A stretch of 64,000 bases of DNA, taken from Pycnopodia helianthoides. Its lineage: Eukaryota > Echinodermata > Asteroidea > Forcipulatida > Asteriidae. The notes under the pieces were generated by a model, which saw only the letters and a program-made list of their open reading frames with translations, made no database searches and was not told where the DNA came from. The stretch lies in NCBI GenBank assembly GCA_032158295.1, contig CM063257.1, forward strand, positions 16,832,332 to 16,896,331, in the 5' to 3' direction. The stretch's first letter is position 1. Each line of letters begins with the position of its first letter. Shown here piece by piece: positions 33,595-45,472 of the stretch. A program made the translations under genes and the position numbers.

Positions 33595-33988
33595 TTAAAG
33601 GAACATTACAGAATTGGTAAGAACAAAACTTGTAAAATATACTTTTTTGATCACAGATTTACATACAACTTACACGGTCTAAAGATGATTACAGTAGAAA
33701 ACATCCCTTGAAATATTTCTGTCTGAAATGCCATATTTGATGAGAAATAATAAACTAATTTTCCGATTGGAGTTTATCGCTCAGTGAGCGTTTTATTCAT
33801 TTGTTGAATCTATATTATTTCATGCGAATGTGTAATCGGTTTTTCACTATTTTTTCGTGACCCAGATGGCCGATCGATCTCAAACGTCTACAGGTTTGTC
33901 AGTTTATGTATATGGTGGATTACATAAAGTGCTTACACTGCCAGCAACTGTTTTGTTAGCAAAAAACAATTCTGTAATGTTCCTTTAA
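33595..33988 (+). mobile_element. TTAA MITE family A, copy A8
   Basis: Full length, TTAA at 33595-33598 and 33985-33988, central palindrome intact. Confidence 0.94.
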
Positions 33989-34633
33989 CGTTAGGGAAAG
34001 TAATCAAGTTATTTATGAAATTTGTTAGAGTAAAATAAATTACACAAATCAACAAAGAAAACCTGAGAATAAGACCCCCGTTTCTTGCTACTTGTAGACA
34101 ATTAAGAATAATGCCCAACTGATGTTCCATTGTCATTAAACCTATGCAATGGTCGCATAAACTCTGGCGTGATTCGCATATGGGGTTTACAAAATAATAA
34201 TAATATCCGTCACAAGTTTTTCATTTTGTTCAATAAGTTGTTTAAATTATGTAAATGTTTAATTTTTATTTATAACAAACTGCAATGGGTATTTTTTATT
34301 TTCAAGAATGTTGCGTAAATACCAGAAGATTTGATTTCATTGAGAAAATGACAGTCTTTGTTCAAGTTGTTTTCTCGTTTTCGATACTCGCGAGACTTCC
34401 ACAGTCTAGGAGCAGTCTCCCGTCTGGAAAGGTTTAACATCTGTTGACAATGAAAACACACTTCACGTTACGCTTCTACGCCGATACCCAACAAAAATAA
34501 ACGTTTTCGTCCAAATAGAGTAGACCTTACATATCGACGTCATCATGCCGCCATATAAGAGGTAAAACGATGATGACAAAAATGGAAGCGACCATCTTTG
34601 TACGCGCGGCGCACAGGATGGGCCGATGAGCTA
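33989..34633. other. Unassigned stretch
   Basis: Short frames only. GACGTCATCATGCCGCC near 34538 and ATGGAAGCGACC near 34583 are isolated CpG motifs. Confidence 0.4.
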
Positions 34634-34876
34634 CATTGTTTTAGACTGGTCCGCTGTCCTTATCCTTGCGGATAAGGACAGGCACCGGTCTGTTAATCAA
34701 AGAGATGGTCACTGCTACTGGTCCCCTGTCCAACTGGTCCCCCCTATCTGCAAGACCGCAATGGGATGCGAGGTCAAAGGTGCGTTTGTCAGGATTCCTC
34801 CAAACGTTCGAAGCCGGTCTCTGGCGTAAAACACGAGCCTCGATGTGTGACGTCAGATGTTCGGCCTTCATTGTTT
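34634..34876 (+). mobile_element. Non-autonomous element family K with 8-bp TSD, copy K1
   Basis: The 227-bp body (34642-34868) starts TAGACTGGTCCGCTGTCC and is flanked by CATTGTTT at 34634-34641 and 34869-34876. TCCTTATCC/GGATAAGGA forms a hairpin near the left end. K2 (59465-59689) is about 95% identical with a different 8-bp flank repeat. An 8-bp TSD with a TAG start suggests hAT-type, but the right end does not clearly mirror it. Confidence 0.8.
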
Positions 34877-34959
34877 TGACCTCTAGCCGAGGGCGCCCTA
34901 CTCAAATGACGTCACGTGCATGAGGTGTTTTCTGATTTTTTGTGTCAGCGCTCTACCGA

Positions 34960-35045
34960 CCGGCACTCAGTTGCTAGAGCGCCGGCTGGTCAATCCGGAG
35001 GTCGCGAGTTCATATCCCGTTCTGGTTAATGTTTCGTTGTCCACC
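34960..35045 (+). mobile_element. tRNA-derived SINE head (family S)
   Basis: ACTCAGTTGCTAGAGCGCCG then GCGAGTTCATATCCCG (degenerate B-box). CTACCGACCGGCACTC just upstream looks like a broken second head. Confidence 0.62.
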
Positions 35046-35119
35046 CCCAAAAATAAATTATAAACTAGAATCATCTGTTGCAAACTGCTTACCAACCAAA
35101 AGGACATATGGTATAAATG

Positions 35120-35175
35120 CAAAAGTTAGTAAGTGGCCTGACGTTTCGACTCTAGCAGAGTCTTTCTCGATGGTT
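35120..35175 (-). ncRNA. Hammerhead-like hairpin of another retroelement family
   Basis: The minus strand reads GAGAAA, stem GACTCT/AGAGTC (35157-35162, 35148-35153) with loop GCT, then GAAACGTCAGGCC. GAAACGTC matches P2, but the CTGANGA half is diverged (CATCGAGAAA). Probably the end of a Penelope-like relic. Confidence 0.4.
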
Positions 35176-35189
35176 AAATGACAACGCAA

Positions 35190-35660
35190 CAAACATAAGC
35201 AGGTGAATTGACGTAACAAAAGCAATCAATTGGAAAGAGAGATGACAGAGATGAAAGCACACAGAAAAAAGCAGGGGAATAACAAAGAGGAATTAGGTGC
35301 ACAAAGGGGGATGGTAAATCAATTAATTTAAGCAAGTTGTTATAAGTAGAATTTCAACTTGCATGGAACACAAACAATTAATTTGTTCATATTAACATTG
35401 AAACAAAATTCTAACTTGGGAGGAGGATGCTTATTTCGAGAAACCCCATTTGACAATCACGCCCGAATGTGTGCGTCCACCACATAGGTTTAATGAGAAC
35501 ATGAACGTCAGTTGGGCAGAATTCTTAATTTTTTACGAGTAACCGGAAACGGATGTCAAGTCTTATTCTCAGTTTTTTTTTAATTGATTTTACTTTCATA
35601 TTGTTTGTCACTTAGTATTACAGTCTATACAATAAATAATTTCCATGGCCATAAACTACG
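35190..35660. other. Unassigned stretch
   Basis: Nothing recognised. Confidence 0.4.
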
Positions 35661-36055
35661 TTAAAGGAACATTACAGAATTGGTTTTTGCTAACAAAACA
35701 GTTGCTGGCAGTGTAAGCACTTTATGTAATCCACCATATACATAAACTGACAAACCTGTAGAAGTTTGAGATCGATCGGTCATCTGGGTCACGAGAAAAT
35801 AGTGAAAAACAGATAACACATTTGCATGAAACCATATAGATTCCCAAAAATGAAAAAAACGCTCACTGAGCGATAAACTCCAATCGGAAAGTTAGTGTAT
35901 TCATTTCTCATCAAATATGGCATTTCAGACAGAAATATTTCAAGGGATGTTTTCTACTATCATCATCATTAGACCGTGTAAGTTTTGTGTAAATATGTGA
36001 TCAAAGAGTATATTCTACAATTTTTTTTCTTACCAATTCTGTAATGTTCCTTTAA
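35661..36055 (-). mobile_element. TTAA MITE family A, copy A9
   Basis: Full length, TTAA at 35661-35664 and 36052-36055. Confidence 0.94.
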
Positions 36056-37175
36056 AGTAAAATAACTGACAAAACAAAAACCCGCCCACGTCAAACTCCA
36101 TATTGTTGGGACCACAATGGTCCCGGTAGTTCAAATACGCGCGAGATTTACGCAGTCTAATCCCCGTTTTGTGCTCAATAAATTGTCTTACACAAGGCAA
36201 GTAATAGTTAACATTTTAGGCAAGTTAACCGTTATAATACGTCATAGTTACCCTTCCTGAACTGCATGGGTTTTGCATGTTTATGTTTGACCGTTTGACC
36301 TTCTGTTTTACACGTTTTGACATGCATGTGTTGTTGTTTCTCCTCTCGAAGAATGACTGTCAGGTTGTTCTTAGTTTAAACCGTAAGTTATCACCGTTTG
36401 TCTGTTTTGATTGTACTTTAGTCTCCGCATGAATTCATGACAAGAAAATGTGAGTTTATTCTTCACCAGACGGTGAATTGAGCTCGACTTTCTTTCTGGC
36501 AGGCACGTGTGACGGCATCATCATTGCACGTTTTCACAGCGCGGAATCTCATTGCAGCTTGTATGTACGTGTACATGCACACTATTGTCTCGTGTGCTGA
36601 TCGAATTTCTTTCGTTGTTCACCTTTCTCTTTACTTGTCTCTTGTTGTGAACTTTTTTAGACTGTATGAACATTCCTCTTTCTTTCTACTCAATACAGAG
36701 CTGAACCTTTGTCCTGCAGTGCCTAATTACACACAGGGGGATTTCGCCCCACCGCCGTAGACTTTGCCATCTTCATACGTGTGACCTTCTCCAAAACAGT
36801 TACCCCTTGGCTTTTCTCAAATCGGTGAGTCGAGAATTTTTCTTATTTTCAGTGCTTAACCTGTTACTATGTGATCAAAGGGTTAAAACCCATGCAGTAA
36901 GGGGGCTGTCACCACAGGCTGACATATTTTATTATGTCCATTGCCTTAACCACAACGTACACACTGGTCAGCTCATGCACCGTGATAGCCTAAGCTGGAC
37001 CGTGCCACACGTCCTAGAGGGGAAGTCAATCAACAGTGGTCTGTGAATGGGAATTAAAAGGTGAAGACAAGGTCTGTAACGGATTTCGGCTCGGTCCATT
37101 ACTCTAAAGTTAAGACCCTTTTACGGTCTTAAACGACCGTTAAAGACCTCTGCATCGCCCTTATACTCTTCATAG
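36056..37175. other. Unassigned 1.1-kb stretch
   Basis: Short frames (36509-36760, 36807-37046) without domains or repeat support. Confidence 0.4.
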
Positions 37176-37535
37176 CCGAGCGGTCCAGAGCGGTAAAGTT
37201 CTGGTGGTTAAGTCATCGGGATGTGGGTTCGAATCCCGGTCATGACACTTGTGTCCTTGAGCAAGATGCTTGCCTATAATTGCTTCTCTTCACCCAGGGG
37301 AATAAATGGGTACCTGCGAGGGTAGAGGTTGATATTGTGTTTGAAAAAAGCCTTCGGAGCGCCACGGCAGCCCGGGGCTGTATACTCCCCAGGGAGCCGA
37401 GAAAGATTACAGGAATGCTGTTGGCCCAATGACCAGGGCACTAATGTAAAGCGCATTGATACGTTATTGTGGAATGCGCTATAACTCATTGATACGTTAT
37501 TGTAAAATGCGCTAAATAAGAACTAGTTATTATTA
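37176..37535 (+). mobile_element. tRNA-derived SINE (family L), most complete copy
   Basis: A-box GCCGAGCGGTCCAGAGCGG, B-box GTGGGTTCGAATCCCGGTC (37225 onward), body GACACTTGTGTCCTTGAGCA and CAGCCCGGGGCTGTATAC, and a 3' end GCGCTAAATAAGAACTAG with an ATT-rich tail. The last module, CATTGATACGTTATTGTRRA, is duplicated. The head resembles leucine/serine-type tRNAs. Confidence 0.85.
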
Positions 37536-38304
37536 TTCCCTTGTTTATTGCTTAACTTTGACGTGGATAACTACAATCCCAGTAGAGAATGTTTAGGCAG
37601 ACACGTTCAATGCCGTTGAAATGTTAGCCGAAGCAAGATTCATTTTAATCATGAACGCCGTTCGATTGTTAACGATTTTTTCTTCCTCGCAAATAGGGGA
37701 ACCAATTCATAGAATGTAAACCACAATGTAAAAAACTGGGGCTACATTGGAGAAAAAAAAATGGGCAATACGTGACCAAGGATCACGGCTCGCAAAACAT
37801 CCAATATTCTCACTTAAATAAAAATGTAATCGAATTTAAGGCCAATCGGGAACAATTTCCTTGGGGAAGGATTGCCACAAGGGACTTGATCAATTTTTTT
37901 CCTTTCGTCTCGTGGAGGTTGATTAGAACCTGGGGGATTTTAAAGAGAGGCTCAATGAAGGTCAAGTTCAGTGTTATGGTTCACTCATTTTTTTTTTCTC
38001 CAATAAATGGGGTCCTTATGAAAACGGGGGGAATAGACAAAGTCTCTAATCTCACGTTGAAATGGTGCGAGATGCCACTGTGTTTTGATGCCCCTTCAAA
38101 CGCAATTTTTTGGTCAGAATCCAAACACGTTCGATGACGTCACAATTCAAATAAGGGCCTTTACCTATTTCTAAAATGAATGTTCAGTTAATTCCTGAAA
38201 TGAATTGATGATTTCCAATCGAAATGGCATTGATCAAAATGCCATGTAATCGATCACAAGGGATACTGACTATATGTACATTTAAAATAATTTCGGGGTT
38301 GAAC
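37536..38304. other. Unassigned stretch
   Basis: A 121-codon frame (37772-38137) has no recognisable domain and no support; nothing else seen. Confidence 0.4.
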
Positions 38305-38315
38305 TCAGGCAAATT

Positions 38316-38387
38316 GACTAGAGCGGGATTTGAACCGACGACCTCGTGTTTAACGTGCCAGCGCTCTACCAACCGAGCTATCTAGCC
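38316..38387 (-). mobile_element. Best-preserved tRNA-like SINE head (family S)
   Basis: The minus strand folds as tRNA: 7-bp acceptor GGCTAGA/TCTAGTC, D-arm GCTC-GGTTGGTA-GAGC and a T-arm around GGTTCAAATCCC with one mismatch. The anticodon arm does not form a regular 5-bp stem with a 7-base loop, so I read it as a SINE head, not a functional tRNA. The tail continues leftward to about 38290 (GAACTCAGG). Confidence 0.75.
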
Positions 38388-38594
38388 CTATGTTAGCGGT
38401 CTCCCTGTGTTGTCAACCTGTCTTTGTCCAGCCCCTAATTAATTAAATCAATCAAAATAGCATTGCAGTTAGACATTTTGACTGGTGCAAAATTCCTCTT
38501 TGAAACGCGAAGAGCTATTAGTTTTTGCTGTCCGATGACGTCACGTCTCAAATTTTGCTCTGGTAGAGTATTTTTACACCATTTTAACGTGAGG

Positions 38595-38940
38595 TATAGA
38601 CCATGTTACATTTGTTTACAGAGTGGTGACCTCGTACATTATAATGCTATTCCTGACGGGCAAGATGCTACACGGGCTCAACGGGAAAATTTATATTTTG
38701 TGTCATAATTTTCACATAAATTCAAAATTTACAAAAGCAACAGCTGTACAGCTGTTGAGATGTCCCCCCTTTCTTCATATCAAAAGTTGAGGAAAATCAG
38801 ACAATGCGATCTCCATAAAACATAAGATTTGTTGTATTCTTCCATTGAGCTGTGTACAAATGTGCCCGCCGGAAGTCCAGCTCTGTGGCTCTTTTGTAAA
38901 CATGTGATGTCACAGGTCACATCGTCTATAGAGACTTGTA
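38595..38940 (-). mobile_element. MITE family H, copy H2
   Basis: TATAGACCATGTTAC at the left and CACATCGTCTATA at the right; inner sequence is H1 in reverse (GCAACAGCTGTACAGCTGTT, GTCACAGGTCAC). Confidence 0.82.
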
Positions 38941-39364
38941 ATTTTTTTCCCACTTTTCATTAAGAATTTATCATTGGAGCCCCTTTACTCAACAAAAAAG
39001 GTTACTGTAGACGAACCATTGTGAAGGACATCCACTACTGTTTCCCGCTAAAATATCACAGTTAAATCACGACATGCTTTGTAGACCGTGCCTCAATTAT
39101 CTGAACGAAAGCTATTCGTTGTGACATTTCTTTGGAGTCACGTTTTGTTCCTACACAAATTGTTTTTCGGGGAAACAATGCTGTCCTTCTCGTTCAATCT
39201 TCTTCTTTTTTTCTAAATTGTGTTTTCCTGTAAATTTACATTTATTTGTTTTACTGTACTTGGAAAGTAGGGTATCATGAATGTAAAATAAATATCGGAT
39301 GGGGTGTACTGCTTGCCACAGCGCTGTGAACCGTTTGAAACAACGCCGTATACGGACTTGTATA
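38941..39364. other. Unassigned AT-rich stretch
   Basis: Nothing recognised. Confidence 0.4.
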
Positions 39365-39545
39365 TTGATGGATATTTTAGTTCTTTTCAGAACTAAGTAG
39401 TCCCCCCGAATTCCGAAATACACTCCGCGGCAGTAGAATAAATAAATAGCAATACACTATCTCAAAAACAACCCACACGGCAAAGCACGTATAGTAATAC
39501 ACACATGGTGTTAACGCAAACATGTATTGGTACCTCCCTATTGAT
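39365..39545 (+). mobile_element. P1 retroelement, diverged truncated copy
   Basis: TTCTTTTCAGAACTAAG, CACTCCGCGGCAGTAGAATA and CACACATGGTGTTAACGC follow P1 order; the hammerhead end and the final GCATTGCC block are missing or decayed. Confidence 0.75.
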
Positions 39546-40808
39546 GGCCCACCCTTGAACACTAGCCCGGCGTACAATGTCTAGTAAAACTGCTCTGGGC
39601 CAGTAAACACTTCGCAACTTTCCCCGTGGCCTACTTAAAACTGTGCAGCCTACTTGTTTAGAACCCTGCGATGCCTTTAATTGTCAATTTGTCTCTGGAT
39701 GCCCTACAGGACAGCAAAGTGCAGTACGTTGGGAAAACGTGAATGCCACCTTTAAAATGTTGATTTCAAATATTTTTTTTTCAAAGCTAATAACCTTTTA
39801 AAACGTTGAAGAGATAGTTTGGCCAAAAACACAATAATAATATTGTTTAATTTTTGTTGTTTAAAATTCTTATGTTTTTACTCTACAAATCCGCGATTTT
39901 AGTTGTAAGGCCTACACTACCCTACATAAAAATTGTTTTATAACTGGGGATTCGGAGTCCATGGGTCATACTGCCTAAAGGGTCATAGGCCATGTCGATC
40001 CCGCCTGTCTGAGGGTAGAACTTAAAGTATTTAACCTTTTTTGGCTAAAAAAAGGAACAAATAATTAAGGTAAATGTGTTTTCGGTCTAAAGGTTGCAGA
40101 CCTGTATGCCATCGAAGGGTTTTAAAATGCTCATATTTCTTCCTTTTCAGATGTGAAAAATACACTTTAAATATCTGTTCATCCTTTTTCGAGTGTGGAA
40201 TTGTGATCTCATTTGACCATTAAACTTGCTGTGATCGCTACCATTAATTCATCAGAAAGATACATTTATGAGAGTACATGTTTAAAATCTGGGCAACTAA
40301 AACTTCCCACGGGCTACTGAAACGCACAGTTTACTACCCAGCTGGGCTGCTTAGCAAAAGCCTAAGCATAAGGCCTGCTCTACTTGTAATGCCCCAAAAC
40401 CCATATAATATATTTTATTGAATTACACACATTCCTTCAAAACCAATTTCCGGTGCCCATTCAAACTTAAGGCGGTACACCTTGCTACTTTCTGTGACAA
40501 CTTTTGCTCATTTGTTTGCCAATGTCACCACCTCGCTTTTGGAATTTGCCGTTAAAGGAATAACTGAAAGAAATTCTTTCAATTTGTGTAATTCAGGGGT
40601 AGTTTCCTTGACCGCAATGTGTCAAGAAATCACAATTTGAATTTGTAGATGGAATGAGTTTGCAAGAGGGCTGCAATCTTGTGAGTCTTTGTCAGTTAGC
40701 AGGCTGTAAATTTCGCTTCATGTAGCGTTTTTTTTTAATGTTGAGTAAACACTGCAATAAATGAAATGCTGTTCACGGCAAAAAATCTAAATAATGCTTT
40801 TTTGCGTA
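39546..40808. other. Unassigned 1.26-kb stretch
   Basis: No repeat family, RNA gene or credible frame. Confidence 0.4.
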
Positions 40809-41090
40809 AAGACGTAAAGCCGTGGGTCCTGTGTGTTGTGTAATGCACGTAAAAGAACCAAGTGAACTTATCGAAAAGAGAAGGGGTTCGCCCCGGTGTT
40901 CCTGGTTTGATTGGCGGCATATTGCACCACAGCACCTTGTAAACCATTACATGGTGCTATGTAAAGGAATAGGTCTCATACCTCAAAACGTAGCTCCACA
41001 ATACCTTGCAGGAAGAAACTGAACATTGAAGCGCCTTGAGCGTCACTGAGTGACGGATATGAGCGCTATATAAGAAGCCACTATTACATT
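40809..41090 (+). mobile_element. SINE family L, 5'-truncated
   Basis: Starts GACGTAAAGCCGTGGGTCCT, parallel to the second half of 2519-2905, and ends GCGCTATATAAGAAGCCACT with a short ATT tail. It has no tRNA head. Confidence 0.75.
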
Positions 41091-41212
41091 ATTTACAACG
41101 TATTGTCACAGTTCACAGCCGAATGGATTTCGGTACTTACTACAACCTAATAATTAACTCTAACAATGAACTAGCTATTGAATTATGAAGCTTCGTTTCA
41201 TCCGCACGCTTC

Positions 41213-41330
41213 TTAAAGGCCCTGTACACTATTGGTAAGATCGAAAAACACAAATGCTCACGGATTCACACATAACTTACATGATTGGAAGTAAGTAATG
41301 GTAGAAAGGGTTCCTTAAAAGTATTGTACA
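41213..41330 (+). mobile_element. TTAA MITE family D, 5' fragment
   Basis: The first ~110 bp of D (TTAAAGGCCCTGTACACTAT to AAAGGGTTCCTTAAAA), then a switch to GTATTGTACACA, which resembles the opposite D terminus. It may be a deletion joining the two ends. Confidence 0.8.
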
Positions 41331-41509
41331 CAGGGTTGCCCTTAACTTTTTTTTTCAACTAGCCAGCAGGACCAGTTGGCTTGATTTTTAACTCGTCCGC
41401 CAGGTTTTTGACTGGTCCGTCAGTTTTTTATAACATTTTTCATAACGATTGAAACAATATCCTGATTTTCGATCATCACTATTTCAATTCAATGAATTGC
41501 AACGTCAAG

Positions 41510-42158
41510 TTAACCCTTTAGTCCCTGAACCGCCCGAGTTTGCTGAACATTTTTTTAGTTTCTAAGACTCTCTAAGTGAATTACTAGAATCATGGTTTAA
41601 AATATTCTAACAGATACACAAGACTTATTATTTAGTACAACTTTCGTCCTTTTCGTTGGAATTGTCACTGATTAACATAATTATTTCAATTTCGGAGGAG
41701 ACATGTCCCAAGGGAAATTAACAATAACGGCTATCGTTAAATTTCATGGAGGTTATTTTTCATAAAGTTAAAATGAACACAATAGTTTTGAAGGCTGTTA
41801 ACTGGCGTCAACTGCTCATACTGATTAATTGCTAACCATTAGTTTTCGACAGTATCATCATGAAGAAAGAAAAAATATGTTGTTAAAAATGAGCGTGGTT
41901 TTGGTTATTAGAGCTACAGAATTAATCATAATTAGCGTACCTTTTTTTTTACAATTCAACTTATAACTGTGAAGGGCGAAAAAAAAATGGTCAAACGATT
42001 GCCATTGTGTCGACGTGTACCTTTGACTATTTAGTTTTATTTTGATGTTACTCCCCCCCCCCCCCCCCCTCCAAACACAAGCTGGTGAGCATTTCCTCCT
42101 ACCCATGTTGCGGTGTATTACTTTGGGTGGCTGGGCGGTCCAGTGGCTAAAAGGTTAA
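41510..42158 (+). mobile_element. TTAA element family G, copy G2
   Basis: TTAACCCTTTAGTCCCTGAA to CAGTGGCTAAAAGGTTAA, 649 bp. Same order as G1 (TCATACTGATTAATT, ACAAGCTGGTGAGC). A C18 run at about 42052-42069 is unique to this copy. Confidence 0.85.
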
Positions 42159-42198
42159 CTGCATTGATAGCCAAACTTTATTATGTTTAGATACTTAC

Positions 42199-42546
42199 TT
42201 AAAGGAACATTACAGAATTGGTTTTTGCTAACAAAACAGTTGCTGGCAGTGTAAGCACTTTATGTAATCCACCATATACATAAACTGACAAACCTGAAGA
42301 AGTTTGAGATCGATCGGCCATCTGGGTCACGAGAAAATAGTGAAAAACCGATAACACATTTGCATGAAATCATATACTATAGATTCAACAACAATTTCTC
42401 ATCAATAATGGCATTTCAGACAGAAATATTTCAAGGGATGTTTTCTACTGTCATCATTACTAGACTGTGTAAGTTTTATGTAAATCTGTGATCAAAAAGT
42501 ATATTTTACAAGATTTTTTCTTACCAATTATGTAATGTTCCTTTAA
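42199..42546 (-). mobile_element. TTAA MITE family A, copy A10
   Basis: TTAA at both ends; the central palindrome block is deleted (ATTCAACAACAATTTCTCAT), as in A6 but with different breakpoints. Confidence 0.92.
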
Positions 42547-43430
42547 CACAGGTCAGATTGGTCAGAAGCAAAACATGATCTTTGGATAGTTTCAGTCCAT
42601 GGTTCCAGTAACCAAAGACAGCACTCAAAGTGCACTCAAAGTGCACTCAAACTGTACTCAAACTCAAAGTATAAGAAGTACATTTTTTATGAAAAAATGC
42701 TTGTGGCTAATTAAAACAAACAAATAACATGTAAACTGACTCGATAAAAACCATAAACTTGTTATTGATAATCGTCATTAATCAACGGTACCGAAGAGGG
42801 AGGGTTACGTACGATCGCTGTAGTAATTTTATCATTCATAAATATAGCCTATTAGTTTTCTTCCTCCATGGTTTTACTAAAGTATTCGTAGCGATCCGAT
42901 TGCCTTCACTTGATTAAAAATGAGACCAAAGTTCTTACAATGTTCCAAATTTCGTCCACAAAAAGAACAATTTAATACAAACTATTTGCAACATATCCAG
43001 ATTTCAGTTATTTCTTACTTTGCTAGCAGGAGGCATCAGTTTAGATAGTTGTAAAAATCCAAATCACTGACGTTCAGTCGAAATAAACAAACCATCATCC
43101 ACATGTGAGTCAAAGAAACATGTACCTGTAGTCTGGCTGCAAACCAGTTCACCATGCCTACACAGTAAGTCTGCATAGCCACACCACACAGTACATGGGC
43201 GATCTATCCAAGGAGGTGAAAACTAGACACGGTGGACTGTCACTTGTGAAAGGAATGTTGCTATTGGCTGTTGAATTCCTACAGCTAGTGAGAAACGAAT
43301 TTTTCCATTGGCTGATCGTGCTGTACATGCAGCAAACTGTGTACATGTACATACGCTGTGTGTGCATGTTTACATTGTGTGAAGAAAACTTGGATGTTCC
43401 GTGCGGCGAAACTTTATTAAATTTACTTGC
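42547..43430. other. Unassigned stretch with a short tandem
   Basis: ACTCAAAGTGC-type 12-bp units repeat about four times at 42624-42670. Nothing else recognised. Confidence 0.45.
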
Positions 43431-43486
43431 ACAAAAGCTGCAGTTTTTATTTTAAAAGTCTTTTCATATAAAACTGCAGCTTTTGT
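43431..43486. repeat. 17-bp perfect inverted repeat
   Basis: ACAAAAGCTGCAGTTTT (43431-43447) pairs AAAACTGCAGCTTTTGT (43470-43486) across a 22-base loop. Not part of a recognised element. Confidence 0.85.
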
Positions 43487-43559
43487 GTATAAAAAGGTAG
43501 CCTCCTCTGTTAAAAAAATAATAATAGTCAGAGTTCTGTTGTACTGTTGCTGACATTTT

Positions 43560-43905
43560 TGGTACACCTTTGGTAACAGCTCAAAATCAGTGTCCACATT
43601 TTGTGTGATTCAACATATGCATGAACAAACAAACCTGTGAAAGTTTGAGCTCAATTGGTCATCGAGGTCACGAGAAAATAGTGAAAAGAGACCTTATGTG
43701 TTTTCTGTTTTTTCAAACATCGCGTTTTTATCACGCGTGATAAACACTATTGTTTTACTCATTTCTCAAAAAACGATAGCACTTTAGGCAGAATTATTTT
43801 AAGGAACCCTTTCTACCATTACTTACTTTCAAATCATTTAAGTTATGTGTGAATCTGTGAACATTTGTGTTTTTCGATCTTACCGATAGTGTACAGGGCC
43901 CTTAA
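43560..43905 (-). mobile_element. TTAA MITE family D, copy D3
   Basis: GGTAACAGCTCAAAATCAGT to AGTGTACAGGGCCCTTAA. The left TTAAAGG is lost (GGTACACCTTTGG). Central palindrome TTTTATCACGCGTGATAAA near 43725. Confidence 0.88.
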
Positions 43906-44135
43906 AAGATATTGCTTTAATTTCAGTAACCAGCCCTACTTTGAATCACACTTGAAGTCCCCAACCAACAAGATACAAAAACCAACAGGGGAAGACAGAC
44001 TGCTTTGTGTACACAGATACTGTTACAATGAAACGAGTCCGTAAACAACGGTGCAAGGCATGACAGCTTGATGTTTGCATACGTTGATATTGAATGAAAC
44101 TTGGTAAAAGCTGGGTGGGATGATGTCGCGTTGTA

Positions 44136-44527
44136 TTAAAGGAACATTACAGAATTGGTTTTTGCTAACAAAACAGTTGCTGGCAGTGTAAGCACTTTAT
44201 GCAATCCACTATATACATAAACTGACAAACCTGTAGAAGTTTGAGATCAATCGGCCATCTGGGTCACGAGAAAATGGTGAAAAAACCAATTACACATTTG
44301 CATGAAATCATACAGATTCAAGAAATTAATCAAACGCTCACTGAGCGATAAACTCCAATTGGAATTAGTTTATTCGTTTCTCATCAAATATGAAATTTCA
44401 GACAGAAATATTTCAAGGGATGTTTTCTACTATCATCATCATTGGACCGTGTAAGTTTTGTGTAAATATGTGATCAAAAGTATATTTTACAAGTTTTGTT
44501 TCTTACCAATTCTGTAATGTTCTTTAA
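44136..44527 (-). mobile_element. TTAA MITE family A, copy A11
   Basis: Full length, TTAA at 44136-44139 and 44524-44527; one C is lost from the right TIR (GTTCTTTAA). Confidence 0.92.
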
Positions 44528-44713
44528 AGAGAGGGTCATACGTCGATCATGTACGTCCATTAAATTTCAACTTCCGGTTTGAGCCGGAAGGCAAGGTCAA
44601 ATGGGGTCATATTTTGTGTATCGTTTCTTAAGTTGTAATGTATGTTCCCAATGATGTTTAGATTGTAAAAATCCAATGTGTGGTTCAGAAGTAAAGAATT
44701 TTTTAAATCGTCA

Positions 44714-45092
44714 CTATGAAAATCTTTGCTGTGAAACCACCGTGAAATCTCAGTGAAGTGCTGGATTTGGCTGAAATTCAAGGAATTATTCCTCTCTCAT
44801 CACGCTTAATAAGGGAATGCAAGTCCCTTTAAAACCGCCTTGAAAAAAGAGTCTACAGACCATGTACTGGCATCTGTGAATTTCACCATGATTTCAGGGA
44901 ATGCTATCCATCCAAACCTAGAACTCTTTAACTGGTGAATAACATTTTCAGCAGTACAGCGCAGTAAAAACAACGTGAAACACTTAGGCTCTGGCAAGCG
45001 AACTCCATGAAAACAAGGTAAAAAGGGGGAATTTACAATGTCAAGGAGAAAAGTGGATTTTCACTCCATTTTCAAGACACACATTTTGATAG
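44714..45092 (-). mobile_element. MITE-like repeat family N, copy N2
   Basis: CTATGAAAATCT at the left; the right end is decayed to ATTTTGATAG. Shared blocks with N1 include GAAACCACCGTGAAATCTCA and CAGCAGTACAGC. D4 begins 19 bp to the right. Confidence 0.78.
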
Positions 45093-45110
45093 TACTTTGG
45101 TAGTGACCCC

Positions 45111-45472
45111 TTAAAGGTGTTATACAGGATTGGTAGAGCTGACAAAATAGTCACAGACAGTGTTCATGATTTGTGTGATTCAACATATGCATGAACAAAC
45201 AAACCTGTGAAAGTTTGAGCTCAATTGGTCATCGAGGTCACGAGAAAATAGTGAAAAGAGACCTTATGTGTTTTCTGTTTTTTCATACATCAAGTTTTTA
45301 TCACGCGTGATAAAAACTATTGTTGTACTCATTTCTCAGAAACGATAGCATTTTAGGCAGAAATATTTTGAGGAACCCTTTCTACCATCACTCACTTTAA
45401 ATCGTGTAGGTTATGTGTGAATCTGTGAACATTTGTGTTTTCGATCTTACCAATAGTGTACAGGGCCTTTAA
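45111..45472 (-). mobile_element. TTAA MITE family D, copy D4
   Basis: TTAAAGGTGTTATACAGGAT to AGTGTACAGGGCCTTTAA, TTAA at both ends. Palindrome TTTTTATCACGCGTGATAAA near 45296-45316, midpoint 45292. Confidence 0.93.

Noticed and set aside
38316..38387. Functional tRNA gene on the minus strand
   Set aside because: Acceptor and D arms pair, but the anticodon arm is irregular and the T arm has a mismatch; similar decayed copies and a shared non-tRNA tail show a SINE.
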